Below, piece by piece: positions 18,146 through 25,417 of a stretch of 64,000 bases of DNA. How positions within the stretch are numbered: the first letter of the stretch is position 1; each line of letters begins with the position of its first letter. The position numbers were made by a program, and so were the translations under genes. The notes below the pieces were generated by a model. It was not told where the DNA came from. It saw only the letters and a program-made list of their open reading frames with translations, and searched no databases. Origin of the DNA: an uncultured Odoribacter sp. (GTDB lineage Bacteria; Bacteroidota; Bacteroidia; Bacteroidales; Marinifilaceae); assembly GCA_910588375.1 (NCBI GenBank), contig CAJUQA010000017.1, positions 1-64,000 on the forward strand, written 5' to 3'.

Positions 18146-18784
18146 TTAGTCGGCGGTCACAGTGAGCCGCGTGGTGCGCGATGTTTGCGTGCCCGATTCG
18201 TTGCGGACAAAGGCGTAAAATTCGCAGTTGTCGATTTGCCAGTCCTCAGGCATATTGACAAGGGTTTCGCCTCCTTCCTTGCGGGTCTTCAACTCGAAAA
18301 TATCCGCCTCCTTCTGCTCCTTTTCATACGCTACGACATACGCCCGGTCTTTCGGATTCACCGCCAGCTTCTGGGCTTGCGCCGTTTGGGTAAACGTCAG
18401 CGTTTCGCCGTCTTCGGCACAACGGACGCTGATTTTCACCGGTTTCAGCTTCCCGGCCGAAAGCGTCAGTTGCCCGAAGTCCACCGTCGCTTTCATTTCA
18501 TCGTCCACCTGCACGGCTTCCATATTGTCCTGTATAAAGCGGTTGGAGGCATGAACCAGCCCCGTCGTGCGGGGATAACTCATAGACAGAATGGTTGTGA
18601 ACCGGCTCGACAATTCGGTCAGCACCTTCATCTTTGCACGTTGTTTTTGTTGTTTCTCCGTGCGCGGATTGTGGACGTTCATGGCTTTTCCTCTGACAAT
18701 GCTCACGCCTTTGGCGACATACATGGTCAAGTTGCCTACTGATTTTTTTACACTCCCTAACAGGTAAGAATTAAAAATACCCAT
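18146..18784 (-). CDS. DUF6266 family protein (copy 2)
   Basis: 212 residues, no signal peptide. The N-terminus has the DUF6266 signature (GSVKKSVGNLTMYVAKGVSIVRGKAMNVHNPRTEKQQKQR) and a beta-rich C-terminal half (LKPVKISVRCAEDGETLTFT). DUF6266 is a Bacteroidetes family without a known function. A paralogue lies immediately upstream (18848-19489), sharing the same opening logic (LGxxKxxVGxxxxYxxxGVxxVR, NPRT) but little else, so the duplication is old. Confidence 0.85.
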   Translation of the reverse strand: MGIFNSYLLGSVKKSVGNLTMYVAKGVSIVRGKAMNVHNPRTEKQQKQRAKMKVLTELSSRFTTILSMSYPRTTGLVHASNRFIQDNMEAVQVDDEMKATVDFGQLTLSAGKLKPVKISVRCAEDGETLTFTQTAQAQKLAVNPKDRAYVVAYEKEQKEADIFELKTRKEGGETLVNMPEDWQIDNCEFYAFVRNESGTQTSRTTRLTVTAD

Positions 18785-18847
18785 GATTAAAAAATTTAAA
18801 GGTTATTAATTGATTGATTTTATCGGAATATACTCTCCGATGGAGTT

Positions 18848-19489
18848 TTAATTGTCAATGCTGCAACAAATGTCATTCGAATAACTTCTGCCGTCGGGGG
18901 CGGCAAAAAAGCAATACACATAGCGGGGGCTTCCGTGCCGTGTTTGCACCGGCAGACGGGCAACCTCTTCCCGGCGACTGGGGGCGGTGAGGGAATCGGC
19001 TATGATTTCAAATTCGTCGTCTTCATACATGACGACTGCCATAAGGCGGTCTTCGTAACGCCGGTTGTGCATACAACCCTTGGTTTGCCACCGGACTTCT
19101 ACCCATTCCGTTTCAGGGAAATAACGCGCCTGAAACCGGTCGCTTTGCGGAAGATTTCCGCAACTGAAATGCAGTTTGCTGTAATCCGTTACCTTGCCGT
19201 CACCGAAGAAAGCGGCGATATTCATCTTTATGAAAAGATTTGCACTCGTTATGTTTTGTCCATAGGTTGCAGTTTGCCAAATGGTCTTGAGCGGAGTGTG
19301 GTGGATTGTTTTGTAAAAAATCATTGCATCCCGCAGGCGGTTGCGTTGTTGTTCCTGCAAAGGGGTGCGTGGATTCTTTATTTTTTCCGGTTGCGAGCGG
19401 ATATACGTCACGCCGTTGACGGTGTAGTAAACAACCTTCCCCACTTTTCCCTTGAGTTTTCCGAATATTGTATTATCAAGATGTGCCAT
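18848..19489 (-). CDS. DUF6266 family protein (copy 1)
   Basis: 213 residues. Opening motif is FGKLKGKVGKVVYYTVNGVTYIR, then KNPRTPLQEQQRNRLRDA, both typical of DUF6266. A conserved helical middle follows, and a beta-rich end (EWVEVRWQT, DEFEIIADSLTA, YVYCFFAAPDGRSYS). No signal peptide is present, so if the protein leaves the cell it needs another route. The gene starts 11 bases after the amidase stop and is co-transcribed with holin and amidase. Confidence 0.85.
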   Translation of the reverse strand: MAHLDNTIFGKLKGKVGKVVYYTVNGVTYIRSQPEKIKNPRTPLQEQQRNRLRDAMIFYKTIHHTPLKTIWQTATYGQNITSANLFIKMNIAAFFGDGKVTDYSKLHFSCGNLPQSDRFQARYFPETEWVEVRWQTKGCMHNRRYEDRLMAVVMYEDDEFEIIADSLTAPSRREEVARLPVQTRHGSPRYVYCFFAAPDGRSYSNDICCSIDN

Positions 19490-19500
19490 AAGTTGAAATT

Positions 19501-20082
19501 TTAAAATCCTGTTATTGCTTTCACCTCCTCAAACGGGAAGGCGGGACCGGGATCGGTTTTGCGTGTCGTAATGTCCGAATGCCTCACCAAATGCCGGAGT
19601 AGATAATGTTGCCTGAGCAGTGAGCAGACTTCCGCCGTGCGTTCCGTTTGGGCTTGCGTGTAGCGGTGGTAATAGGCGGCCCGGCCGTTTTCGATTGTCG
19701 TAAACACTTCGTCGGGGGTATATTCCCGGTTGAACCACGAAAAGAAACGGTCGCCCCGGCGATGCAGTGGTCCGGCATTGTCCAGCTCGATGCCGATGGA
19801 AAAATCATTGAAATTCTTCCGTCCCCCGTATTCGCTTCGGCCGGCGTGACACGCCCGTACGTTGAAGGGCAATAGCTGAATTACGGAGCCGCTGCGGGCA
19901 ATGACGATATGGGCGGATACCGGCGTATCCTTGTGGGCGAGATACTGCGCCGACGACATGGCATTGCTCCCTTCCGTGGCATGCAGCACAATCGTGTCGA
20001 GGGTTTCCAGCAAATGGCTTTGTTTCTGACAGCGTATTTGCTCCACGCCGTCGCCTGTCAGTACATGTGCGTTGATTCTCAT
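19501..20082 (-). CDS. N-acetylmuramoyl-L-alanine amidase (Amidase_2, endolysin-like)
   Basis: 193 residues from ATG 20082. The start is fixed by a 4-base ATGA overlap with the holin gene. An Amidase_2/PGRP fold is visible: TIVLHATEG with Zn ligand His34, SAHIVIARSGSVIQLLPFNVRACHAG, IGIELDN, then LVRHSDITTRKTDPGPAF with His168 and Asp177. It cleaves the MurNAc-L-Ala bond of peptidoglycan. There is no signal peptide, so access to the wall would depend on the upstream holin, as in phage lysis modules. Confidence 0.92.
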   Translation of the reverse strand: MRINAHVLTGDGVEQIRCQKQSHLLETLDTIVLHATEGSNAMSSAQYLAHKDTPVSAHIVIARSGSVIQLLPFNVRACHAGRSEYGGRKNFNDFSIGIELDNAGPLHRRGDRFFSWFNREYTPDEVFTTIENGRAAYYHRYTQAQTERTAEVCSLLRQHYLLRHLVRHSDITTRKTDPGPAFPFEEVKAITGF

Positions 20083-20447
20083 GACCTGCCTCCTTTCAAA
20101 CGTCCGGTGATTTTCTCCGCACTCCGGCCGATGACATACCCGCCGATACCGATTTCCAGCAAATCCCAAAAGCGGGAAGTGTCGGCAAGAATGGGTAGGT
20201 CGAGAAAAGTGCCCGCCAGTACGATGGTGGCAAAAACAAGCATAATAATAGGTCTCCATGAGCGTTGCAGCCAATTTCCCTGGGCTTCCGTCGTGACAAT
20301 GGCTGCCCGGCTCTGGTGTAACGCCTCCTCCTGGCGGGCGATGGCCGCAAGCAAATTCGCTTCGATTTGCTTTTTCTCTTTGGACGAAACCGACAGCGTA
20401 CTGACTGCTGAGGTGATTTCGCCGACTAATCCTGACAATAGTTTCAT
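20079..20447 (-). CDS. holin of the 3TM (gene-transfer-release) type
   Basis: 122 residues. A helical N-terminal coiled coil (SSKEKKQIEANLLAAIARQEEALHQS) precedes the motif GNWLQRSWRPIIMLVFATIVLAG, typical of the GTA_holin_3TM family. A second hydrophobic helix follows (LLEIGIGGYVIGRSAEKI), then a basic tail. It forms a lysis pair with the amidase through an ATGA overlap. A near-consensus minus-strand -7 box TACTTTTA (20498-20505) lies about 50 bases upstream. Confidence 0.8.
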   Translation of the reverse strand: MKLLSGLVGEITSAVSTLSVSSKEKKQIEANLLAAIARQEEALHQSRAAIVTTEAQGNWLQRSWRPIIMLVFATIVLAGTFLDLPILADTSRFWDLLEIGIGGYVIGRSAEKITGRLKGGRS

Positions 20448-20667
20448 ACTTTATTGTTTTTTTTAGTTCTGTGAATTTTCCGGAAAAATTTCTACGGTAA
20501 AAGTACAGCCCCTCCCATGCCGGCATCCCATACTCATGCCGCTCTTGGGGAAAAAAGAATGGAAAAATTGTAAGATGTTTGTTGTGAGTGGATTATATAT
20601 CTATAAAATCCAAGGAATAAACATAATTATTTTGAAGCCGGAAGAAAAAAAGGAAAATCGGACAACA

Positions 20668-21348
20668 TCATCTTTCCCGTTCTTCCCAATAATCTTTGTA
20701 TTTTTGGGTAAGGGCGGGTAAAAAGGAAACCGGATGTTCCCTTACGGCCAATTCGCCGAGGCGTTGGCAAGGATCTTCGGGGAGGGGAAGATTAAAGAAA
20801 CCGAACAGGCACTTGAAGTACATTTTCTTTGTCTTTTCTTGCAATAGAGAGCGGATGTAGCCGCTGCTCCAGAGGGAATCCCCCAACTCCAGCAAGTCGA
20901 TTTCATGACCGAGCCACAAGTAGGAGCTGCGGTGAACCGAAAGAAGTTCTTCACAGAGATGTTGCAGCTCTTGTAAAGCCGAATACTGGACACGCAGGTA
21001 GGAAGAGAGCATAAGGCGGGCGGGCGGGGGCAAATCCGAGAGGGGAACAGGCGTATCGTTCATGAAAATTAAAATATGGCGGTGGGAGACCACCTCTTCA
21101 CCTTCCCGGATGAACATATTGTCTGTTTCCTGTAATTTTAGTGAGACATACTTATGATGGAGGACGAGGCTGGTGTGTTGTTGAAATTCCTGACACACTT
21201 TTTCGAAAAGTGTGGTGTAATGGCCGATGTATTGCTTGCGTGTGCGGAAAGTATTGAAATGACACGTTGTTTTCTTGCCCTTCGAAGTGAAATAGGCTTC
21301 GACGTAGGCTAATTCTGTCATATATTTATTAAAGACGCGTAACAGCAT
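20668..21348 (-). CDS. RteC-like regulatory protein (distant)
   Basis: 226 residues, helical, no signal. The C-terminal third (DLLELGDSLWSSGYIRS ... FGFFNLPLPEDPCQRLGELAVREHPVSFL) follows the spacing of RteC, the protein that regulates excision of Bacteroides conjugative transposons, but identity is clearly low. The N-terminal half also fits the RteC plan (YVEAYFTSKGKK). It lies upstream of the holin cassette on the same strand, with its own promoter (21572-21601) and a structured leader. Assignment is tentative. Confidence 0.6.
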   Translation of the reverse strand: MLLRVFNKYMTELAYVEAYFTSKGKKTTCHFNTFRTRKQYIGHYTTLFEKVCQEFQQHTSLVLHHKYVSLKLQETDNMFIREGEEVVSHRHILIFMNDTPVPLSDLPPPARLMLSSYLRVQYSALQELQHLCEELLSVHRSSYLWLGHEIDLLELGDSLWSSGYIRSLLQEKTKKMYFKCLFGFFNLPLPEDPCQRLGELAVREHPVSFLPALTQKYKDYWEERER

Positions 21349-21363
21349 ATCGGTATAGTTTTG

Positions 21364-21500
21364 TCAGGGGTTTCCCACCATCACCTCCGAGTCAACTGGG
21401 ACGTAGGAGCGGACCAACGGCATCCGGGAGCGTAAGTGACTCCTCGCTACATTCCAATTGCTACGCCGTCCTATGAGAGAAACCCCTAAGCATCCCCTGA
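21364..21500 (-). promoter_or_regulatory. structured leader RNA upstream of the RteC-like gene
   Basis: Perfect 9-bp arms AGGGGTTTC (21366-21374) and GAAACCCCT (21479-21487) enclose about 100 bases with further stems (GGAC...GTCC, GTAG...CTAC, AGCG...CGCT). A competing pairing TCAGGGG (21364-21370) with CCCCTGA (21494-21500) excludes the first stem. In the minus direction this lies between a consensus promoter and the start codon at 21348, so it would be a leader with two alternative folds, as in attenuators. It matches no RNA family I recognise. Confidence 0.5.
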
Positions 21501-21571
21501 TTATTTTATAGGAAACACCCTGAAATTGGCGGCCTGTTATTGTCTCATCAATACATTGAAATTATATTTAA

Positions 21572-21601
21572 CAAATTTAACTATTTTTCTGATTATTCAA
21601 A
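21572..21601 (-). promoter_or_regulatory. promoter of the RteC-like gene and its leader
   Basis: In the minus direction TTTG (21598-21601), an 18-base spacer and TAAATTTG (21572-21579) match the consensus. Transcription would begin near 21565 and give a leader of about 215 bases that contains the whole structured region. Confidence 0.65.
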
Positions 21602-21681
21602 ATATTCACTTAAGAGATATAAATATTATGCGGAAAAAATAAAATTTCCGTCCTCCGGATGTTATTTCGTTTTAATTTTTA

Positions 21682-21689
21682 TACATTTG
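21682..21689 (+). promoter_or_regulatory. promoter of the thiamine uptake operon
   Basis: TACATTTG fits TAnnTTTG and lies about 22 bases before the TPP aptamer, so the aptamer starts close to the predicted transcript end. Confidence 0.65.
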
Positions 21690-21711
21690 CCTCTGATTAT
21701 TAACAGTCAGA

Positions 21712-21819
21712 AAGGGGTGCCTGAATATTACGGGCTGAGATTATACCCATTGAACCTGATCCGGGTAATGCCGGCGAAGGGATTCTATAACAGACGTGCG
21801 CCTTTCTGTTATAATTTTA
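21712..21819 (+). promoter_or_regulatory. TPP riboswitch (THI element) with expression platform
   Basis: Hallmarks of the thi box are present in order: GGGGTGCC (21714-21721), CTGAGA (21735-21740), ACCCATTGAACCTGATC and GGGTAATGCCGGCGAAGGGA up to 21782. Directly after the aptamer, TATAACAGA (21786-21794) pairs with TCTGTTATA (21805-21813), followed by ATTTTA. This hairpin likely ends transcription when TPP is bound. It controls the receptor, transporter and kinase genes downstream. Confidence 0.92.
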
Positions 21820-21825
21820 GCACAA

Positions 21826-24111
21826 ATGAATAAAAAATTTTGGATGATAACCGCCTTGCAGTTGTGCGGGTTATCAGTGTTCGCGGAACAGGAATCTGCC
21901 GACACATTGCGTCATGTCGACCTCGAAGAAGTACAGGTCGTCGCCACCCGGGCCACGGCACATACGCCGGTGGCTTTTGTAAACATGGATAAGGAAACCA
22001 TCCGCAAACAGAATGCCGGACTGGATATTCCTTTCCTTTTGACGATGACACCGTCGGTTTTGACAACTACGGACGCCGGTTCCGGAATCGGCTATACCAC
22101 TATCCGGGTGCGGGGAACGGATGCCACCCGCATCAATGTGACGGCCAACGGCATTCCGATGAACGATGCCGAAAGCCATTCCATCTTTTGGGTCAATACC
22201 CCTGATTTGGCTTCTTCTCTGAAAGACATGCAGATACAGCGGGGGGCGGGGACGTCCACCAACGGGGCCGGGGCTTTCGGCGGGAGCATCAATATGCAGA
22301 CGGAGAGCTCGGCTGTGATTCCCTATGCGGAAGTGAGCGGTTCGTACGGTTCTTTCAGTACACAAAAAGAGACGGTGAAAGTCGGTTCCGGATTGCTTCA
22401 TGAACGCTGGGCTTTCGATATGCGGCTCTCCCATATTAAAAGTGACGGCTATCGCGACCGGGCGACTGCCAAACTGAAATCCTATTTTGCGCAGGCAGGT
22501 TACTACGGAGACAAAACCACCGTGAAACTGATTACCTTCAGCGGGAAAGAAGAAACCTACCACGCGTGGGACGGTATCCCCAAAGAGATGCTGAAAACGG
22601 ACCGCACCTATAATCCCAACGGGGAAATCAAAGAAAACGGCGTAGTGACAGGCTTCTATGACAACCAGCTGGACGTCTATCGCCAGACGCATTACCAACT
22701 GTTGTTCAACCATATTTTCAATCCGGCATGGAATCTTAACGTGGCATTCCATTACACGGACGGAGAGGGATATTATGAAGAGTATAAGAACCTGCGTACG
22801 TTGGAGGAATATGGTCTGCAACCCTATTTTCTGCCCGATAACCCCGAACCAGTGAAAAAAAGTGACCTTATCCGGCGGAAAAATGTGGACAGCGATTTCG
22901 GCGGCATGGTGTTTTCGCTGAACTATCAGACGGAAAAATTGCAGGCTTCTCTGGGCGGAGGGGCCAACAAGTATGTCAACGACCATGACGGAAAGGTCCT
23001 CTGGGTAAAAAATTACATCGGTAGCCTGTCGCCCGACCATACATATTATGAAAATACGGGCAAGAAAACGGATGTCAATATTTACGGGAGAATGAATTAC
23101 GAATTTGTGCGGAACGTGCATTTTTATGCCGATTTGCAGTACCGTTACATTCATTATACAATAAAAGGTATCAATGACACGTGGGACTGGAATGCCGGCC
23201 GCATGCAGCCTTTGGATTTGGACGAATCGTTCCATTTCTTTAACCCCAAAGCGGGATTGTATTGGCAGGTGAATGACAAAAACAACCTCTATGCTTCCTT
23301 TGCCGTGGCACAGAAAGAGCCTACCCGCAACAATTATACGGACGGTTTCTTTACCGCCCGCCCGAAAGCGGAACGGCTCTTTGATTATGAGTTGGGCTAC
23401 TCTTTCCGTTCCCGTTGGTTCACCGCCGGAGTAAACCTCTATTACATGGATTATAAAGACCAGTTGGTGCTGACCGGACAGTTGAACGAAATCGGGGAGG
23501 CGGTGTCCGCCAATGTCAAAGACAGCTACCGTTCGGGTGTGGAGTTGTCGGCGGGGGTGAAATTCACCGATTGGTTGCGCTGGGATGTGAATGCCACTTG
23601 GAGCCGCAACCGCATCAAGCATTACACCGAATACCTGAGCGACGTGGATGCCGATTGGAATGAAATATACAACAGTGACGGTACGATTTCGCAAACAGCG
23701 AATTATCTGGGTTCCACACCCATATCGTTTTCTCCCGACTTCATGTTGAATAGCTTGATAGCCTTTACTTACAAAGGGTTGGATGCTTCCCTGCAATCCC
23801 AATATGTAAGCAAACAATACCTGAACAATTCGGGAGATGAGGCATGTACGCTCGACGCTTATTTTGTCAGTAATCTGAACGTCAACTACACTTTTGACCT
23901 GCCTTTTGCCAAATCGGTCACGGTGGGAGTCTCCGTCTACAACCTGTTTGATGAAGAATATGAAAGTAACGGATATGCCAGCCGTACGGCAGTTTATCCC
24001 ACTACCGATGGAACCAGACCGGCAGGGGTGACGCCGTCTGTCGTACCTTATGCCGCCTACTATCCGAATGCGGGTATCAATGCGTTGGCTCATATCACCT
24101 TCCGTTTTTAA
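21826..24111 (+). CDS. TonB-dependent outer-membrane receptor for thiamine (OMPthi)
   Basis: 761 residues from ATG 21826, which gives a short signal peptide (FWMITALQLCGLSVFA). A few upstream in-frame codons fall inside the riboswitch hairpin. The TonB box-like EEVQVVATRA is followed by the plug domain (TMTPSVLTTTDAGSGIGYTTIRVRGTDATRINVTANGIP), then a 22-strand barrel ending in HITFRF. The TPP riboswitch and the downstream PnuT and thiamine pyrophosphokinase genes identify the substrate as thiamine or a close derivative, matching the OMPthi-pnuT-tnr3 operon known in Bacteroidetes. Confidence 0.93.
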   Translation: MNKKFWMITALQLCGLSVFAEQESADTLRHVDLEEVQVVATRATAHTPVAFVNMDKETIRKQNAGLDIPFLLTMTPSVLTTTDAGSGIGYTTIRVRGTDATRINVTANGIPMNDAESHSIFWVNTPDLASSLKDMQIQRGAGTSTNGAGAFGGSINMQTESSAVIPYAEVSGSYGSFSTQKETVKVGSGLLHERWAFDMRLSHIKSDGYRDRATAKLKSYFAQAGYYGDKTTVKLITFSGKEETYHAWDGIPKEMLKTDRTYNPNGEIKENGVVTGFYDNQLDVYRQTHYQLLFNHIFNPAWNLNVAFHYTDGEGYYEEYKNLRTLEEYGLQPYFLPDNPEPVKKSDLIRRKNVDSDFGGMVFSLNYQTEKLQASLGGGANKYVNDHDGKVLWVKNYIGSLSPDHTYYENTGKKTDVNIYGRMNYEFVRNVHFYADLQYRYIHYTIKGINDTWDWNAGRMQPLDLDESFHFFNPKAGLYWQVNDKNNLYASFAVAQKEPTRNNYTDGFFTARPKAERLFDYELGYSFRSRWFTAGVNLYYMDYKDQLVLTGQLNEIGEAVSANVKDSYRSGVELSAGVKFTDWLRWDVNATWSRNRIKHYTEYLSDVDADWNEIYNSDGTISQTANYLGSTPISFSPDFMLNSLIAFTYKGLDASLQSQYVSKQYLNNSGDEACTLDAYFVSNLNVNYTFDLPFAKSVTVGVSVYNLFDEEYESNGYASRTAVYPTTDGTRPAGVTPSVVPYAAYYPNAGINALAHITFRF

Positions 24112-24120
24112 CGCTGGTTT

Positions 24121-24732
24121 ATGAATGGATTGGAAATCATAGGGACTTTGGTCGGTTTGCTTTACCTCTGGTTTGAATACAGGGCGAGCATCTGGCTGTG
24201 GGTGGCGGGCATTGTCATGCCCGCCCTCAGTCTGTTTGTATATTATCGTGCCGGATTGTATGCGGATTTCGGTATTAACATCTATTATCTCCTGGCGGGT
24301 CTCTACGGCTGGGTGATGTGGCTTCGGGGAACTTCTGCCAAAAAGGAGCTTCCCGTCATTCATACCCCCGTACGGCAAATACTCCCCTTGACCTTGGTGT
24401 CTGGCACGCTGTTTTTGGCGATAGCTTGGATATTGATGCGTTTCACGGATAGCACCGTCCCCTGGCTGGATAGCCTCACGACCGCCTTAAGCATTGTTGC
24501 CATGTGGATGCTTGCCTATAAACAGGCGGAGCAGTGGTGGGTGTGGATTGTGGTGGATGCCGTCAGTTGTGCCCTCTACTTCTACAAAGGACTGCCGTTT
24601 TATGCGGTCCTGTACGGATTATACACCGTCATAGCCTTCTTCGGTTATTTCAAATGGCTGAACATGATGAAAATTGTTAACAATTCCGTAAGTTTGCCTT
24701 CTAAACCGAAATTCATGAAGGAGGAGGAATGA
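24121..24732 (+). CDS. pnuT: thiamine transporter PnuT (PnuC family)
   Basis: 203 residues with about seven hydrophobic helices. The PnuC-family pattern is visible: an N-terminal LEIIGTLVGLLYLWFEYRAS, then YADFGINIYYLLAGLYGWVMW, a linker, and WWVWIVVDAVSCALYFYKGLPFYAVLYGLYTVIAFFGYF. PnuT carries thiamine by facilitated diffusion across the inner membrane, where phosphorylation traps it. It lies nine bases after the receptor and overlaps the kinase gene by ATGA at 24729-24732. Confidence 0.92.
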   Translation: MNGLEIIGTLVGLLYLWFEYRASIWLWVAGIVMPALSLFVYYRAGLYADFGINIYYLLAGLYGWVMWLRGTSAKKELPVIHTPVRQILPLTLVSGTLFLAIAWILMRFTDSTVPWLDSLTTALSIVAMWMLAYKQAEQWWVWIVVDAVSCALYFYKGLPFYAVLYGLYTVIAFFGYFKWLNMMKIVNNSVSLPSKPKFMKEEE

Positions 24733-25367
24733 AATACTATCCTTTGGGCTGGGAAGAGGGATTGCCGCAGGCGGTGATACTGGCGGACGGAGAATTTCCC
24801 CGGAACGCCTTGGCTGTGAAAATATTGCGGACGGTTCCGGCCGTGGTGTGCTGTGATGGAGCGGCTCGTAAATTATTAGCGCATGGTGTGCAGCCGGTTG
24901 CCATTGTCGGGGATGGCGATTCGCTCACCCGTAAAATACGGGAGCGCTATGCTTCGGTGATACATCAGGAAAAAGAGCAGGCAACCAACGACCTGAGCAA
25001 AGCTTTCCGCCATTGCCTTGCGCAGGGATGGCGCGATATACTCATTCTCGGTGCGACGGGCAAAAGGGAGGACCACACTTTGGGGAATGTGAGCCTGTTA
25101 ATGGACTACATGGAGCAGGCACGTGTACAGATGCTCACCGATTACGGGCTATTTACGCCCCTGTGCGGGGATGCCGAACTGGAGTCTTTTCCGGGACAGC
25201 AGGTTTCGGTTTTCAATATGGGATGCACCCGCCTTAAGGGGGAAAATCTCGTTTATCCCCTGTCGGTATTTACCAACTGGTGGCAGGGCACCCTGAACGA
25301 GGCCACGGGCAAAAGTTTCACCCTCCATACGGACGGGAAACTATTAGTCTACCGGACCTTGAAATAG
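24729..25367 (+). CDS. tnr3: thiamine pyrophosphokinase (thiamine diphosphokinase)
   Basis: 212 residues. It transfers pyrophosphate from ATP to thiamine to make TPP. The TPK catalytic domain is visible: VVCCDGAARKLLAHGVQPVAIVGDGDSL (conserved Asp residues), EKEQATNDLSKAFRHC (catalytic QxxxDLxK-like), and ILGATGKREDHTLGN (substrate site). The C-terminal beta half is the B1-binding domain (VSVFNMGCTRLKGENLVYPL ... TNWWQGTLNEATGKSF). It closes the riboswitch-controlled operon by direct trapping of imported thiamine. Confidence 0.93.
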   Translation: MKYYPLGWEEGLPQAVILADGEFPRNALAVKILRTVPAVVCCDGAARKLLAHGVQPVAIVGDGDSLTRKIRERYASVIHQEKEQATNDLSKAFRHCLAQGWRDILILGATGKREDHTLGNVSLLMDYMEQARVQMLTDYGLFTPLCGDAELESFPGQQVSVFNMGCTRLKGENLVYPLSVFTNWWQGTLNEATGKSFTLHTDGKLLVYRTLK

Positions 25368-25417
25368 GTACTCAGGAAATTTGTTTATGGTGAAATCAAT
25401 ATAATGAATTGATGTGT

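Noticed and set aside
17782..18165. Overlapping small frames on both strands around the cassette end
   Set aside because: They cross the terminator and the end of the DUF6266 gene. Only the 61-residue minus-strand frame has suitable spacing and a protein-like composition.
19501..20526. A longer start for the amidase gene (341 codons)
   Set aside because: The extra 148 codons run antisense-free through the holin gene in another frame and have no amidase similarity. The ATGA overlap with the holin fixes the start at 20082.
21874..24378. An 834-codon open frame on the minus strand
   Set aside because: It lies exactly antisense to the thiamine receptor and pnuT, has no family pattern and arises from codon bias of the real plus-strand genes.
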